Made by a program: the position numbers and the translations under genes | Part shown: positions 8,700 through 17,293 of the stretch, piece by piece | Numbering within the stretch: the first letter of the stretch is position 1 | How the letters are laid out: each line of letters begins with the position of its first letter | Notes under the pieces: model-generated | Database searches by the model: none | The model's input: the letters and a program-made list of their open reading frames with translations, nothing else | Told to the model about the DNA's origin: nothing | NCBI GenBank assembly: GCA_016177925.1 | Contig: JACOUH010000077.1 | Span: forward strand, 1-33,909 | DNA length: 33,909 nt | Origin: Planctomycetota bacterium | GTDB lineage: Bacteria > Planctomycetota > Planctomycetia > Gemmatales > Gemmataceae | Direction: 5' to 3'

Positions 8700-9602
8700 T
8701 CACAGCGCTCCGGGGATAAAGCGGTGTAGGCCCGCGTCGCTGGGGCGGAATTCCATCGTATCGAGGTGGAATTCCGACGCCTGGTCGTTCTTCGGCTCCT
8801 CGCTGGTGGAACTCTTCTGGGTCGGCGGCATCTCCTCCGTCTTGTCCTTCTTCGGACCGCACTTCTCTACTTTCTTCTCCTCGGGCGCATCGGGGACGGC
8901 CGGGCTGGGCGTCTCATCCTGGGGGTAGCTGCGGCCAGTGTAGGGGCAGGAGGGGTACTGCTGGTGGTAGTGCTCGTCCTCCTGGCACTTGCCGGAGGGG
9001 AACCCCTCCGGCAGCGTGCAACCCATCGGCTCGCTGCCGGCCGTCATCGGTTCGGCCGAGACCTGGCCGCCGAAGAGGTCCATCAGGATCTGGAACAGGC
9101 CCTTCGACACGTCAACGCAACTCTGCTCGTCACTCTGCTCACAGCTCTCCTCATCGGCGTAGGGCATGTGCTGCGGGGCACGACTGTCGTCGCAGCAATA
9201 GGGCATGACGAGCGGGCACGCGGGACTGGACGAGTAGCCGGACAAGGTGGTGGCATCGCCCGTCGAGGGGGCGGAGGAGTCGGCGCACTGCATCGGGCTG
9301 CCGCTGTCACCCTCACCGACGGTGATGTGGCCTGGCAGGGAGGGATCGGCGACGGCGACGACCTCTCTGCGGGGCGGCTCGACCGCCCCGGTGGACGACA
9401 GTTCGGTGGGGGTCGGCTCGGCCGGGACCGCGTTTTCGGCGGCAGGGCTGGTGGCGCTCGACTCGTGCTCTGTGCCGCACAACGACCGCACCGTCTGCCC
9501 CATCACCGCGTAAGGGTGCTGGTCGACGTGCTTGGCGGCCAGGTAAACCGTGCCGGCGGCAGCAACGGCCACCGCCGCGCAGGACCAGAACAGCTTTCGC
9601 AT
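8700..9602 (-). CDS. Cys-rich, acidic exported or membrane-anchored protein, unknown function
   Basis: The 300-residue protein begins at ATG 9602, with AGGAGCGGGG upstream. It has an N-terminal hydrophobic segment (FWSCAAVAVAAAGTVYLAA) that could be a signal peptide or an anchor. The rest is low-complexity, acidic and rich in Ser, Pro and Glu, with about 11 scattered cysteines in short motifs (CPLVMPYCC, ESCEQSDEQSC, KCQEDEHYHQQYPSC). A central hydrophobic piece, KGLFQILMDLFGG, could be an amphipathic helix. The cysteine and histidine spacing could suit disulfides or metal binding, but I recognise no family. It converges on the preceding membrane-protein gene across the palindromic repeat. 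The coding call rests on start, ribosome site and frame length. Confidence 0.65.
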   Translation of the reverse strand: MRKLFWSCAAVAVAAAGTVYLAAKHVDQHPYAVMGQTVRSLCGTEHESSATSPAAENAVPAEPTPTELSSTGAVEPPRREVVAVADPSLPGHITVGEGDSGSPMQCADSSAPSTGDATTLSGYSSSPACPLVMPYCCDDSRAPQHMPYADEESCEQSDEQSCVDVSKGLFQILMDLFGGQVSAEPMTAGSEPMGCTLPEGFPSGKCQEDEHYHQQYPSCPYTGRSYPQDETPSPAVPDAPEEKKVEKCGPKKDKTEEMPPTQKSSTSEEPKNDQASEFHLDTMEFRPSDAGLHRFIPGAL

Positions 9603-9962
9603 AACCTTTTTCCCCGCTCCTGGAGGAGGTAGAAGGAATCATTTCGCCGGAAGCCTGCGCGAGGATGTTGTGCTTGCGTTAGCCAGAGGAGGGGGCTTAT
9701 AGCGAAGGGCATCCCGGTGTGCCAGAGCAGATTCCGGCGATGCGCCTAACGGGGAACGCTTGCAGGTAGGGGGTATCACCCATATCGTCAACTGTTCCAG
9801 GGAACTGCCGTTCATCCGCAAGGAACGGGAAGTCCTCGGCCTTGAGGGGGACGGATGACTGGATAGACTGCCTTTGGCCTGCCGTGGACTGGTCACAAAA
9901 ACGCGGGCGGAAATCAGATGCTTGGGCGATTCCCGGGCCCTTCGGACGTCCCTCACGCTGCT
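9603..9962. other. Intergenic stretch, no gene seen
   Basis: These 360 bases lie upstream of the Cys-rich protein gene and downstream of the toxin-antitoxin pair, both on the minus strand. Neither strand shows a frame with a plausible ribosome site and protein-like composition. It should contain the promoter of the 9602 gene, but I could not identify one. No strong repeat was seen. Confidence 0.5.
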
Positions 9963-10202
9963 TCAGAGGCGTCGTGCGGCTTCCTTGCTCGACAGGTTCC
10001 GCTCGCGCAGCCGCGCCTTCAGCAGCTCCTCGAAGGCGGGATTGTGCTCGAGCAGCTGGTCGATCAGGTCATCATCCTCGTCCAGCGGGACCAGCTGGAA
10101 GGCAGGGACGCCGTTGACCGTGACGATGATCGGTTCCTTGTGACAGAGCCGCCCGTAGTGGCTCAGACGTGCCTTGGCCTCACTCAGTGGGATCACTTTC
10201 AT
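9963..10202 (-). CDS. Phd/YefM-type antitoxin
   Basis: The protein has 79 residues, the usual size for the family. The N-terminus, MKVIPLSEAKARLSHY, followed by EPIIVTVNGVPAFQLVPLDE, matches the Phd/YefM DNA-binding fold, in which the conserved 'v-t-x-n-G-x-p' turn is typical. The C-terminus (LLEHNPAFEELLKARLRER) is charged and helical, as expected for the toxin-binding tail. Its ATG 10202 lies inside the last 23 bases of the upstream toxin gene, so the two are translationally coupled. In known systems the antitoxin neutralises the toxin and represses its own operon. The order here is toxin first. Confidence 0.8.
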   Translation of the reverse strand: MKVIPLSEAKARLSHYGRLCHKEPIIVTVNGVPAFQLVPLDEDDDLIDQLLEHNPAFEELLKARLRERNLSSKEAARRL

Positions 10203-10503
10203 GGTGAGCGGTAAACTCCTCTCCCTGGACGATCAACTTGTTCCCCTGTTTTTCCCCGACGAGGAGGATGGTAACGGTCTGGGCCTCCTCGTCCACGTTG
10301 AACAGCACGCGATACTTGCCCTGCAGGCGAAGCTCGCGCTGGGCCACGGCATTGGGTCGCAGCGTTTTCAGGTTTCGGGTTTCCGCCAGCGGGTCGGCAC
10401 AGAGCAGCGCTTCCGCCTCGACCAGCAGCAAACGTCCGACCTTCCGGCCAAACCACCGGAGATCTTTCACCACCGATTCTTGGAGGGTGACTTCCCAGGT
10501 CAT
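10180..10503 (-). CDS. RelE/ParE-family toxin
   Basis: This 107-residue protein starts at ATG 10503. An open frame continues upstream, but that part is antisense to the large gene on the other strand and is not credible. It has the RelE/ParE pattern: an N-terminal strand and helix (MTWEVTLQESVVKDL), a Leu-rich middle (AETRNLKTLRPN), and the core RELRLQGKYRVLFNVDEEAQ followed by VTILLVGEKQGNKL. RelE toxins cut mRNA at the ribosome and ParE toxins poison gyrase; sequence alone does not decide between them. The 3' end overlaps the antitoxin start by 23 bases. The ribosome site is weak. A palindrome just upstream is a likely operator. Confidence 0.78.
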   Translation of the reverse strand: MTWEVTLQESVVKDLRWFGRKVGRLLLVEAEALLCADPLAETRNLKTLRPNAVAQRELRLQGKYRVLFNVDEEAQTVTILLVGEKQGNKLIVQGEEFTAHHESDPTE

Positions 10504-10520
10504 GCACTTCAGTGTAACGT

Positions 10521-10538
10521 GGACCAGAATTCTAGTCC
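10521..10538. promoter_or_regulatory. Candidate operator of the toxin-antitoxin operon
   Basis: GGACCAGAATTCTAGTCC is an 18-base palindrome with 8 of 9 pairs matched. It lies 17 bases upstream of the toxin ATG. Phd/YefM antitoxins repress their operons by binding palindromes at the promoter, so position and symmetry fit autoregulation. Binding is inferred. Confidence 0.5.
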
Positions 10539-10626
10539 AGGGGGGCGCTACTGGCATTGGAAGAAGCGGGCAAAGGAGACCGCCTGATGCCAACCGCGCC
10601 GCAGGATTCTGACCAACGGAGTTCGT

Positions 10627-13600
10627 ATGAGATCCGCCATGCGCTGCATCCTGTCCGTCTGGGCCTGCTGTGTCGCCCTGGCTTGTATCCTCTCCGGGGG
10701 GGCCGGCGAGCCGTCGCGCACCGGGCCGGCGACCGAGAAGCGCTTTCCACCGCTGAAGCTGGCGCCTGGCTTCAAGGCGACACTGTTCGTCTGCGATCCG
10801 CTGATCGAGTACCCCTCCGTCATCGCTGGCGGGCCACGGCCCGGGACCCTCTTCGTCGCCGTCGACTACATGACCGGCCTCGGCACCGACATCGTCCGCC
10901 GCAGCGAGATCCGCCTGATCGAGGACACCGACGGCGACGGCTATGCCGACAAGGCGATCGTCTACGCCGACGGCTTCAACTCCATCCAGGGGCTCGCTTA
11001 TCACGGCGGCACCGTCTGGGTGATGCACGCCCCGTTCCTGACCGCTCTGCGCGACACCAACGGCGATGGCAAGGCGGACGAGCGCCGTAACCTGCTGACC
11101 GGACTGGGCCTGACGCCCGAGAAGAATCCCGTGCGCCTGCACTGCGCCAATGGCGTTGTCCGCGGTCATGATGGGTGGCTCTACCTGGCGCTGGGCGATC
11201 ATGGCTGCGACGTCAAGCGGCCCGAGGGCGACCATCTCGTCCTCTACGGCGGCGGCATCCTACGCTGCCGGCCGGACGGCCGCGACCTGCACGTCTTCGC
11301 GACCGGCTTGCGCAACATTTACGACGTTGCCCTCGATGCGGGGCTGAACGTCTTCGTGCGCGACAACGAGAACGACGGCGGCGACTACAAGGTGCGCGTC
11401 TGCCACAGCTTCTTCGGCGCCGACCACGGCTATCCGTACCTCTACTACGAGCGGCCCGACGAGGCCCTCCCGCCACTCGCGGATCTCGGCCTCGGCTCCT
11501 CGGCCGGCGGCGTCTGCTACCTGGAGCGGCAGTTTCCCGCCGAGTACCGCGGTAATCTGTTCTTCTGCGAGTGGGGCCGCTCTGTCGTCTGTTACCGGCC
11601 GCGCCGCAGCGGCAGCGGCTTCGCTCCATTGAAGGAACAGGAGTTCGCCGCCGGCGCGGACAATGATCCCTACGGCTTCAAGCCAACGGACCTTGTCGTT
11701 GATCGCGACGGTGCTCTGTTCGTCTCCGACTGGGCCGACGACCAGCGGCCCAAACGCGGCCGCGGACGCATCTATCGCATCACCCACTCCGGCACTCGGC
11801 CAACGCCGTCTCGTTCCGCCTCCGGCGCGGGCGAGTTGGAACGATGGATCAGCCACCTCGACTCCGACAGTTATCACGAGCGCGTCGAGGCCCAGGATGC
11901 GATCGAACGCCGCGGTCGCGAGGGAACGAAGGCCCTGCGCGAGGTGTTGTCCAAGAAGAAGCTCGGCGTCCCCGGTCGACTGCACGCGGTCTGGGCCCTG
12001 GCTCACGTCAGTGAGAAGGGTGCGGTCGAGGGGCTGCTCGACATTATCCAGCGCGATCCCGACCCGGGCGTTCAAGCGCAGGCGGTGCGGGCGGTGGCCG
12101 ACCTGGTCGATCCCGTGCTGAGTCGCCACCGGCTGGATGCACCGCGGGGCGACGCGAAACTGGCCGAACAACTGGCGGCTTCCGCCAACGGGAAGGACCC
12201 GCGCGTGCTGTTGGAGGTCGTTGTCGCAATCGGACGCCTCCGCTGGGGCGGCGCTCCCGCCTGGCTGCACGAGGTACTGAAAAAGCCCGACGCTACCCTG
12301 GCGCACGCGGCAATGCAGACCCTGCGACGCTCGGACAACTGGCCGGCGGTACTGAAACTGGCCGACCAGCCGGATGCCGATCCGCTGCGGGCACTTGCCG
12401 TGCGAGCGCTCGCGGACCAGTTCGTAGCCGAGGTCGTCGACGGGCTGATCGAGCGACTCCGCACCGAGCGCGACCCAGGTCGGCGACGACAGTACGCGGA
12501 CGCCCTGACGCGTGTCTGCAAGCGCTCCAGCGAGTGGGTCTACTGGGGTTATCGTCCGCCGCCGCGTCCCGCGAACATGGTTGCGTGGGAGCGCACTTCA
12601 GCCATCGAAAAAGCCCTCGATGGCGTCCTGGGTGACCACGACCCGGTGGTGCGACTCGCCGTGCTGCGGCGGATGCAGCGCGAGAAGATCCCGGCGCGGC
12701 TGGCGACGCTCGGCCGCTGGCTGCGCGAAGAGGAGAACGCGGAGCGCCTGGCCGTCCTCGTCGATGCGCTGCGTGAACACCCGGCGGGGATGACGCGCGA
12801 GCTGCTGGAGTCCGCAATCGGCGAGAAAAGGAAGCCCGTGGCAGGCCGGCTCGCGGCGCTGGCCCTGTTCGACGCCGGGCTCGACGAGACCAGCGAGCAA
12901 AGGCTGCTGACCCTCGCCCGCTCGCTGGAGGACGGCCCGGTCCTCGCGGAATCACTGCGCTTGCTCAGCAAGCGGCCGCGGGTCAAGACGTCGCGCCTGC
13001 TGCTGGACAAGCTCACTTCGTCCGAGGCGACCGTGCGATCAGCCGCCGTCGAGGCGCTGGCCGCTCTGCAAGTGCCGGAAGCTGCGGAGCCGGTGCGACG
13101 ACTCCTGGTAGACAGGGACGCAGGCGTGCGCCGGGCCGCGGCAGCTGCGGCGGGCCGGCTGAATGTGCGGTTGGCCGCGGGCGTACTGCTGAGATTGGCA
13201 CGGGACGCCGACGCGGACACCCGGCGAGCCAGCCTGGAATCGCTACGTCTGCTGAAGGAGCCTCGTGTCGTGCCACTGGCCGTTGCCGCCCTCGGTGACG
13301 AAACCACCCGGCACGCCGCCCTCCTGTGCATCGCCGACCTGGGCGGACCGGCACAGGCGGAGGCGGTAGTCGACCTCGCTCAACGCGACCCGTCCGCCGC
13401 GGTGCTGCCCCTGGTCTTGCGATTGCTGACGGACTGGGCCGGCCGGCCGGGGGCTGCACGGGTCGAGCTGGAGCGTGCCGGCGCCGACCTCCAGGGTGCC
13501 AGCGGTGTGCTGGCCCGATGGCACATCGCCGGGCCGCTGTCGCCGACCGCAGCAGCGCACCTGGCCGAGCGGCTCTCGTCGAAACCCTCGGAGGCGCCCA

Positions 13601-14415
13601 AAGGCGAGACGCCGCCCTGGCGGACGCTTTTCGGGAGCGGCACCGAGTCGCGCCTCCGTCCGGGCTCGGCGACGGAGGACGGCGTGTGGCTGGCGTACAG
13701 CGACTTTCGCGTTCCCGAGCGGGCCGGGGTACAGTTCCTCGCCGCCAGCAGCGCTGGTCTGCGTATCTGGGTGAACGGGAAGCTCGCTTACCGGCGCGAC
13801 GAGGCGCGTCCCTTCCGCCCCGACTCCGAGCACTTCGACGCAGTGCTCGACAAGGGTCTCAATCGCGTTATCATCCAATTGGGAGCGACGAAAGGCGGTT
13901 CCGAGTTCCACGCCCGTTTCCGCCGCAAGGGCTCGACCGCCGAGCACGAGGCACTGACGCGAGCGGCCCTCACGCGGCCGGGGAATCCGGAGCGTGGCCG
14001 GAAGCTGTTCTTTGATGCCTCGAAGACGCAGTGCGTCAAGTGTCACCGCATCGGCGACCAGGGCGAGCGGATCGGCCCGGAGTTGAGTGGCGTCGGCAGT
14101 CGATTCCCTCGCATTCACCTGATCGAATCCATCTTGCAGCCGAGCCGGACCATCGCCCCGGGCTTCCAGACGTTTGCCGTTACCCTCAAGGGCGGCCGCG
14201 TGCTGACGGGCGTCCGCGTCGCCGAGGCGGACGACACCCTCACCTTTGCCGACGCCCAGGGCAACAAGCACCTGTTGCGCAAGTCCAGCATCGAGGAACA
14301 GCAGCCGCAGGCGGTGAGCGTGATGCCGGAGGGCCTGGAGAAACCGCTCCGCGTGGACGAGTTTGTCGATCTGATCGCGTTCCTGGGCAACCTGAAGAGT
14401 GACCGTTCCCGCTGA
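10627..14415 (+). CDS. Giant PVC-type c-type cytochrome: beta-propeller, HEAT repeats, haem-binding domain
   Basis: The protein has 1262 residues. ATG 10627 follows GGAG with 5-base spacing and opens a signal peptide (CILSVWACCVALACILSGG). Residues about 35-390 form a beta-propeller of the planctomycete membrane-bound dehydrogenase type, with acidic metal-like loops (DTDGDGYAD, DTNGDGKAD) and GLRNIYDVALD. Residues about 405-960 are HEAT repeats. Residues about 1010-1100 resemble a PA14 or carbohydrate-binding module (AYSDFRVPERAG, LRIWVNGKLAYRRDEAR). The C-terminus is a PVC haem domain with C1136-V-K-C-H1140 and SILQPSRTIAPGFQ. Such proteins are thought to act in the periplasm on carbohydrates or alcohols with electron transfer to the haem; the substrate is unknown. 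It stands alone on its strand. Confidence 0.9.
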   Translation: MRSAMRCILSVWACCVALACILSGGAGEPSRTGPATEKRFPPLKLAPGFKATLFVCDPLIEYPSVIAGGPRPGTLFVAVDYMTGLGTDIVRRSEIRLIEDTDGDGYADKAIVYADGFNSIQGLAYHGGTVWVMHAPFLTALRDTNGDGKADERRNLLTGLGLTPEKNPVRLHCANGVVRGHDGWLYLALGDHGCDVKRPEGDHLVLYGGGILRCRPDGRDLHVFATGLRNIYDVALDAGLNVFVRDNENDGGDYKVRVCHSFFGADHGYPYLYYERPDEALPPLADLGLGSSAGGVCYLERQFPAEYRGNLFFCEWGRSVVCYRPRRSGSGFAPLKEQEFAAGADNDPYGFKPTDLVVDRDGALFVSDWADDQRPKRGRGRIYRITHSGTRPTPSRSASGAGELERWISHLDSDSYHERVEAQDAIERRGREGTKALREVLSKKKLGVPGRLHAVWALAHVSEKGAVEGLLDIIQRDPDPGVQAQAVRAVADLVDPVLSRHRLDAPRGDAKLAEQLAASANGKDPRVLLEVVVAIGRLRWGGAPAWLHEVLKKPDATLAHAAMQTLRRSDNWPAVLKLADQPDADPLRALAVRALADQFVAEVVDGLIERLRTERDPGRRRQYADALTRVCKRSSEWVYWGYRPPPRPANMVAWERTSAIEKALDGVLGDHDPVVRLAVLRRMQREKIPARLATLGRWLREEENAERLAVLVDALREHPAGMTRELLESAIGEKRKPVAGRLAALALFDAGLDETSEQRLLTLARSLEDGPVLAESLRLLSKRPRVKTSRLLLDKLTSSEATVRSAAVEALAALQVPEAAEPVRRLLVDRDAGVRRAAAAAAGRLNVRLAAGVLLRLARDADADTRRASLESLRLLKEPRVVPLAVAALGDETTRHAALLCIADLGGPAQAEAVVDLAQRDPSAAVLPLVLRLLTDWAGRPGAARVELERAGADLQGASGVLARWHIAGPLSPTAAAHLAERLSSKPSEAPKGETPPWRTLFGSGTESRLRPGSATEDGVWLAYSDFRVPERAGVQFLAASSAGLRIWVNGKLAYRRDEARPFRPDSEHFDAVLDKGLNRVIIQLGATKGGSEFHARFRRKGSTAEHEALTRAALTRPGNPERGRKLFFDASKTQCVKCHRIGDQGERIGPELSGVGSRFPRIHLIESILQPSRTIAPGFQTFAVTLKGGRVLTGVRVAEADDTLTFADAQGNKHLLRKSSIEEQQPQAVSVMPEGLEKPLRVDEFVDLIAFLGNLKSDRSR

Positions 14416-14425
14416 GCAGAATTGC

Positions 14426-14860
14426 TCAATACAGCTCGTAGATATGCTCGCCCCCGTGGGCCGGGTTGCCGATCAGCGCCCGGTTGCGCAAGTCAACGAC
14501 AAGGTCGAGATGCACGAGCGGCAACTGGCCAATCAGGACCGGCCCGCTGTCGGGAACCTCGAGGACGTCCATCGTGCAGCTGCGGCCCTGGATGGTCAGC
14601 CGCACCGCCTCGTACATGGCAGCTTCACCGGCGCCGATGCTGCTGCTCACCCGCCGGGTAGATGTCTGGGCCAGGCCGAGTTGCTGGATCAGTCGCGATG
14701 GCAGCGACAACAGCGTTGCGCCGGTGTCGACCAGAGCGTCCGTGACGGTGACACGGCGGACCTGGTCGGCCGGCCGCAGTCCCTGTTCGGCGTTCCAAAG
14801 GTCTTTCAGGCTCTCGATCGTGGCTTCGGTCAGGACACGCCCCATCGTAGCTGTCTCCAT
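14426..14860 (-). CDS. Retropepsin-like aspartic protease (clan AA)
   Basis: I start the 144-residue protein at ATG 14860, which follows GGAGG by 8 bases; an upstream TTG at 14878 overlaps that ribosome site. The catalytic motif of retroviral-type aspartic proteases is present as ALVDTGATLLSLP (D45-T46-G47-A48). Near the C-terminus are PVLIGQLPLVHLDLVVD and NPAHGGE, typical of small bacterial members. Unlike pepsins, these have one catalytic Asp per chain and work as dimers. No signal peptide is seen, so it is probably cytoplasmic. Its substrate is unknown. It faces the end of the giant cytochrome gene only 10 bases away and lies downstream of rsmE on the same strand. A second retropepsin-like gene is at 26051. 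Confidence 0.75.
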   Translation of the reverse strand: METATMGRVLTEATIESLKDLWNAEQGLRPADQVRRVTVTDALVDTGATLLSLPSRLIQQLGLAQTSTRRVSSSIGAGEAAMYEAVRLTIQGRSCTMDVLEVPDSGPVLIGQLPLVHLDLVVDLRNRALIGNPAHGGEHIYELY

Positions 14861-14910
14861 CGATGTATCCTCCAACAAATAGTCCCCGCTGGCTATTATA
14901 CGGCGGGGGG

Positions 14911-14973
14911 CATGCTTTCGCGGCCCACCCAGTCACCGTTCGAGGTCGGGACGGAGAGGGCCGCGAAAGCATG
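14911..14973. repeat. Perfect 16-bp inverted repeat
   Basis: CATGCTTTCGCGGCCC (14911-14926) pairs perfectly with GGGCCGCGAAAGCATG (14958-14973) around a 31-base loop. It lies in the gap between rsmE and the retropepsin gene, both on the minus strand, so it may end the rsmE transcript or regulate the downstream gene. Confidence 0.55.
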
Positions 14974-14996
14974 GCACACACAGACCACTTCTCTCT

Positions 14997-15701
14997 TTAC
15001 GGGTAGCCATTGACGCTGAGCCGGCCCGCCAGCACAACCGCCGCCGTCTCGATACGCAGGATGCGCGGCCCCAGCCCGATCACCTGCCACCCCGCCGACC
15101 GAGCCGCCCCCACCTCCTCGTCTGTGAACCCGCCCTCCGGTCCGACCGCCAGCGCCGCGTCAACTTCGCCACCCACCCCCAACCGCCCCGCGCCGCCCGG
15201 ATGGGCTAGCAGTCGACGTGGCGGCAGCGTGTCGCGGCAGCAGTACGAGGCCCACTCTGCCAGCGGCTCGATCTGCATCAGCACGTTGCGACCGCACTGC
15301 TTCGACGCCTCGATCACGTAGCGCTCCAGCTTCTCCCGCTTCGCCTCGCGCGGCTCGACCACACTCCGCGCTGTCTTCAGCGGCACGAATGTCGTCACGC
15401 CCAGCTCGGTCAGCTTCTCGACCAGGAACTGCGCCCGGTCGCCCTTCGGCACCGGCGCCGCTACCTCCAGCCGAAAGGCCAGCTCGCGCTCGGGTGCCTC
15501 GACGCGCAGCACGTTCAGCGAAACGACTCGCTTCGCCACCTGCGTCACCTCGGCGGGGTACTCGCGGCCGTCGCCGTTGAACAGGCAAACGACGTCGCCG
15601 GGGCGAAGCCGGCAGACCGTCGCCAGGTGGTGCGCCTCGGGACCGTCCAGCTCGACCGGGCCGACGCCCAGCGGAGAGTTGACGTGGAATCGATCCGCCA
15701 T
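14997..15701 (-). CDS. rsmE: 16S rRNA (uracil1498-N3)-methyltransferase RsmE
   Basis: This is a 234-residue SPOUT-class methyltransferase, normal length for the family. It methylates U1498 of 16S rRNA using S-adenosylmethionine. ATG 15701 opens the conserved N-terminal PUA-like domain (MADRFHVNSP, then GPEAHHLATVCRLRPGD and VCLFNGDGREY). The SPOUT domain shows KGDRAQFLVEKLTELGV, the cluster EASKQCGRN, the AVGPEGGFTDEEV loop that binds the cofactor, and the C-terminal GLGPRILRIETAAVV. An open frame continues upstream of the chosen start, but its translation is not protein-like. The divergent neighbour starts at 15791. Confidence 0.93.
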   Translation of the reverse strand: MADRFHVNSPLGVGPVELDGPEAHHLATVCRLRPGDVVCLFNGDGREYPAEVTQVAKRVVSLNVLRVEAPERELAFRLEVAAPVPKGDRAQFLVEKLTELGVTTFVPLKTARSVVEPREAKREKLERYVIEASKQCGRNVLMQIEPLAEWASYCCRDTLPPRRLLAHPGGAGRLGVGGEVDAALAVGPEGGFTDEEVGAARSAGWQVIGLGPRILRIETAAVVLAGRLSVNGYP

Positions 15702-15790
15702 GCCTGTTATACCTCGCGCCGTGTGCGGTTCGCCCCGCCGGACGCCCGTCGTCCGGCGTCTTGTGTAAGCCCCCGGAGAAGGTGCCGGCC

Positions 15791-16486
15791 ATGTCGACTC
15801 AGGCCCCCAGCCCCGACAACCTTTTGCGGTCCCCGGATACGGACGCTGTGTCCGCATCCGAGAGCGGAGCCGAACCGCCCGACCCGGAGGAAGATAGTTC
15901 CCGGGCCCTCTTCGAGGAACTCGACGCCCTGCTCGAACGGATGCTCTCCCTGCCGGTCAGCTATGCCGAGGAGGGCGATTCCGCCGACAGACCGCCGCGC
16001 CCGCCCGATCAGGTGCCGTTGATCACCATTGCCGAGGCGATGCTCGATCCGAGTCCGCCGCCTTACTCAGCGCCGCTGCCGCCGGTGACCGCCACCGACG
16101 AGGCCTTCGCCGCGCAGGCCGGCCGCGGCTTCACGCCTCCCGGGCCGCCCCTCCCCGAACGCTCGCCCGACCACCCCCTGCCGCAGCCGCCTCAGACAAA
16201 GACGTTTCCCCTGCCAGATGCCGACCCTGTTCCTGCGAAGCCGTCCGCTGTGCCGGCGACACCGGCGCCGGCCTCGCCGGCCCTGTTCGTCCCGCCGCCG
16301 CCCCTGTGGCTGCTACCGCTGATCTGGTGCAACCGCGCGTTCGACGGCTGCACGGTGCCGCTGGGCCCCTTGGGACGCTGGCTGCGCGGAGCGAGCGGAC
16401 GGGCCGCTCTCGGCTGGACCGGGCTACTGATGCTTGCCGCTGCCGGCGGGCTCTTCCTCAACGGCTGGTTCGGTTGGACCTGGTAA
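15791..16486 (+). CDS. Pro-rich, C-terminally membrane-anchored protein of unknown function
   Basis: The product has 231 residues from ATG 15791, which follows GGAGAAGG by 8 bases. The first 175 residues are Pro-rich, acidic and probably disordered, apart from one helix (SRALFEELDALLERMLSLP). The C-terminal third is hydrophobic, with WLLPLIWCNRAFDGC and a final helix, GWTGLLMLAAAGGLFL, followed by NGWFGWTW. This suggests a tail anchor with the bulk in the cytoplasm. I recognise no family. It heads a run of plus-strand genes that includes two more membrane proteins and a regulator. Confidence 0.65.
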   Translation: MSTQAPSPDNLLRSPDTDAVSASESGAEPPDPEEDSSRALFEELDALLERMLSLPVSYAEEGDSADRPPRPPDQVPLITIAEAMLDPSPPPYSAPLPPVTATDEAFAAQAGRGFTPPGPPLPERSPDHPLPQPPQTKTFPLPDADPVPAKPSAVPATPAPASPALFVPPPPLWLLPLIWCNRAFDGCTVPLGPLGRWLRGASGRAALGWTGLLMLAAAGGLFLNGWFGWTW

Positions 16487-16608
16487 GCGTCCCCTGCTAC
16501 AATAATCACTACACCAGCCCGGTGCGTCTGCAACCGGCGATCACAAACCCTTGCTCGCGCTTCGGGCTCCAATCGGGCTGGTCCTCCGAAAGGCAGCGAG
16601 GCGGAAGA

Positions 16609-17292
16609 ATGCCATCCCAGGCGACCAGTGCGAAAGTGTCCCCGGTCCACCGCGAGTATACGCCGCTACCCGCTTTCCTCAGCTATCTCGTGCCCGGGCT
16701 CGGCCAGATCACGCAGGGCCGCGTCGGCAAGGGCATCCTCTTCTTCGTCTGCGTCATGTCGCTGTTCTTCTACGGGCAATACCTTGGCAACTGGAGCAAC
16801 GTCTACCTGCCGGATACCTCGGGCGAGCCCAACAACCTCAACCTGCCGCCCCTGGCCGCCGACCTGTACAACCGCCCGCAGTTCCTCGGCCAGTTCTGGG
16901 TTGGTGTCGCCGCCTGGCCGGCTGTCCTGCAGTACATGGCCTACGACCCCGACGCCGAGTCGGGCCCACTGTTCGGCACCTACCAGCGCTACCCCTACGA
17001 GACCCGCTCCGAGAGGGAAACGGCTGACGACGCCGACGACCCCGCGGTGCGCAAGCGATTCCGCAAGGAGGGACGGGAGCGACCGGGTAACGAAGCCCTC
17101 AAGCCGAACGTCGCCTTGATAGATTACAAGGGCAAGACTCTCAACGAACTGCAGCGCGAGGGCGACAAGCGCTGGGACCTTGGCTGGGTCTTTACCGTCA
17201 TTGCCGGCGTCCTCAACGTCATGATCATCTACGACGCGCTGGCCGGCCCGGCGTTTGTCGTGACCGGGCCCGAAGACGGCCCCAAGGAGTGA
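16609..17292 (+). CDS. Planctomycete membrane protein of unknown function
   Basis: ATG 16609 lies just after GGCGGAAGA and gives 227 residues; the frame is open upstream, but that part overlaps the previous gene. The sequence begins PLPAFLSYLVPGLGQITQGR-x-GKG, then a membrane helix (ILFFVCVMSLFFYGQYLG), a loop with Asn and Pro, a second hydrophobic stretch (FWVGVAAWPAVLQYMA), a charged cytoplasmic loop (about 130-185), and a final helix (LGWVFTVIAGVLNVMIIYDAL). The opening resembles TM2-type modules. It may be the family I remember as DUF6677, but I cannot confirm this. The stop is one base before the next gene, so the two form an operon. Confidence 0.75.
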   Translation: MPSQATSAKVSPVHREYTPLPAFLSYLVPGLGQITQGRVGKGILFFVCVMSLFFYGQYLGNWSNVYLPDTSGEPNNLNLPPLAADLYNRPQFLGQFWVGVAAWPAVLQYMAYDPDAESGPLFGTYQRYPYETRSERETADDADDPAVRKRFRKEGRERPGNEALKPNVALIDYKGKTLNELQREGDKRWDLGWVFTVIAGVLNVMIIYDALAGPAFVVTGPEDGPKE

Positions 17293-17293
17293 C

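Noticed and set aside
7234-8862. Long open frame on the minus strand (over 500 codons)
   Set aside because: It lies antisense to the well-supported membrane-protein gene and runs through the palindromic repeat. It is a by-product of GC-rich codons, with no ribosome site and no recognisable domain.
10504-11235. Upstream extension of the toxin frame
   Set aside because: It overlaps the signal-peptide and propeller region of the giant cytochrome gene on the other strand; the toxin family starts at ATG 10503.
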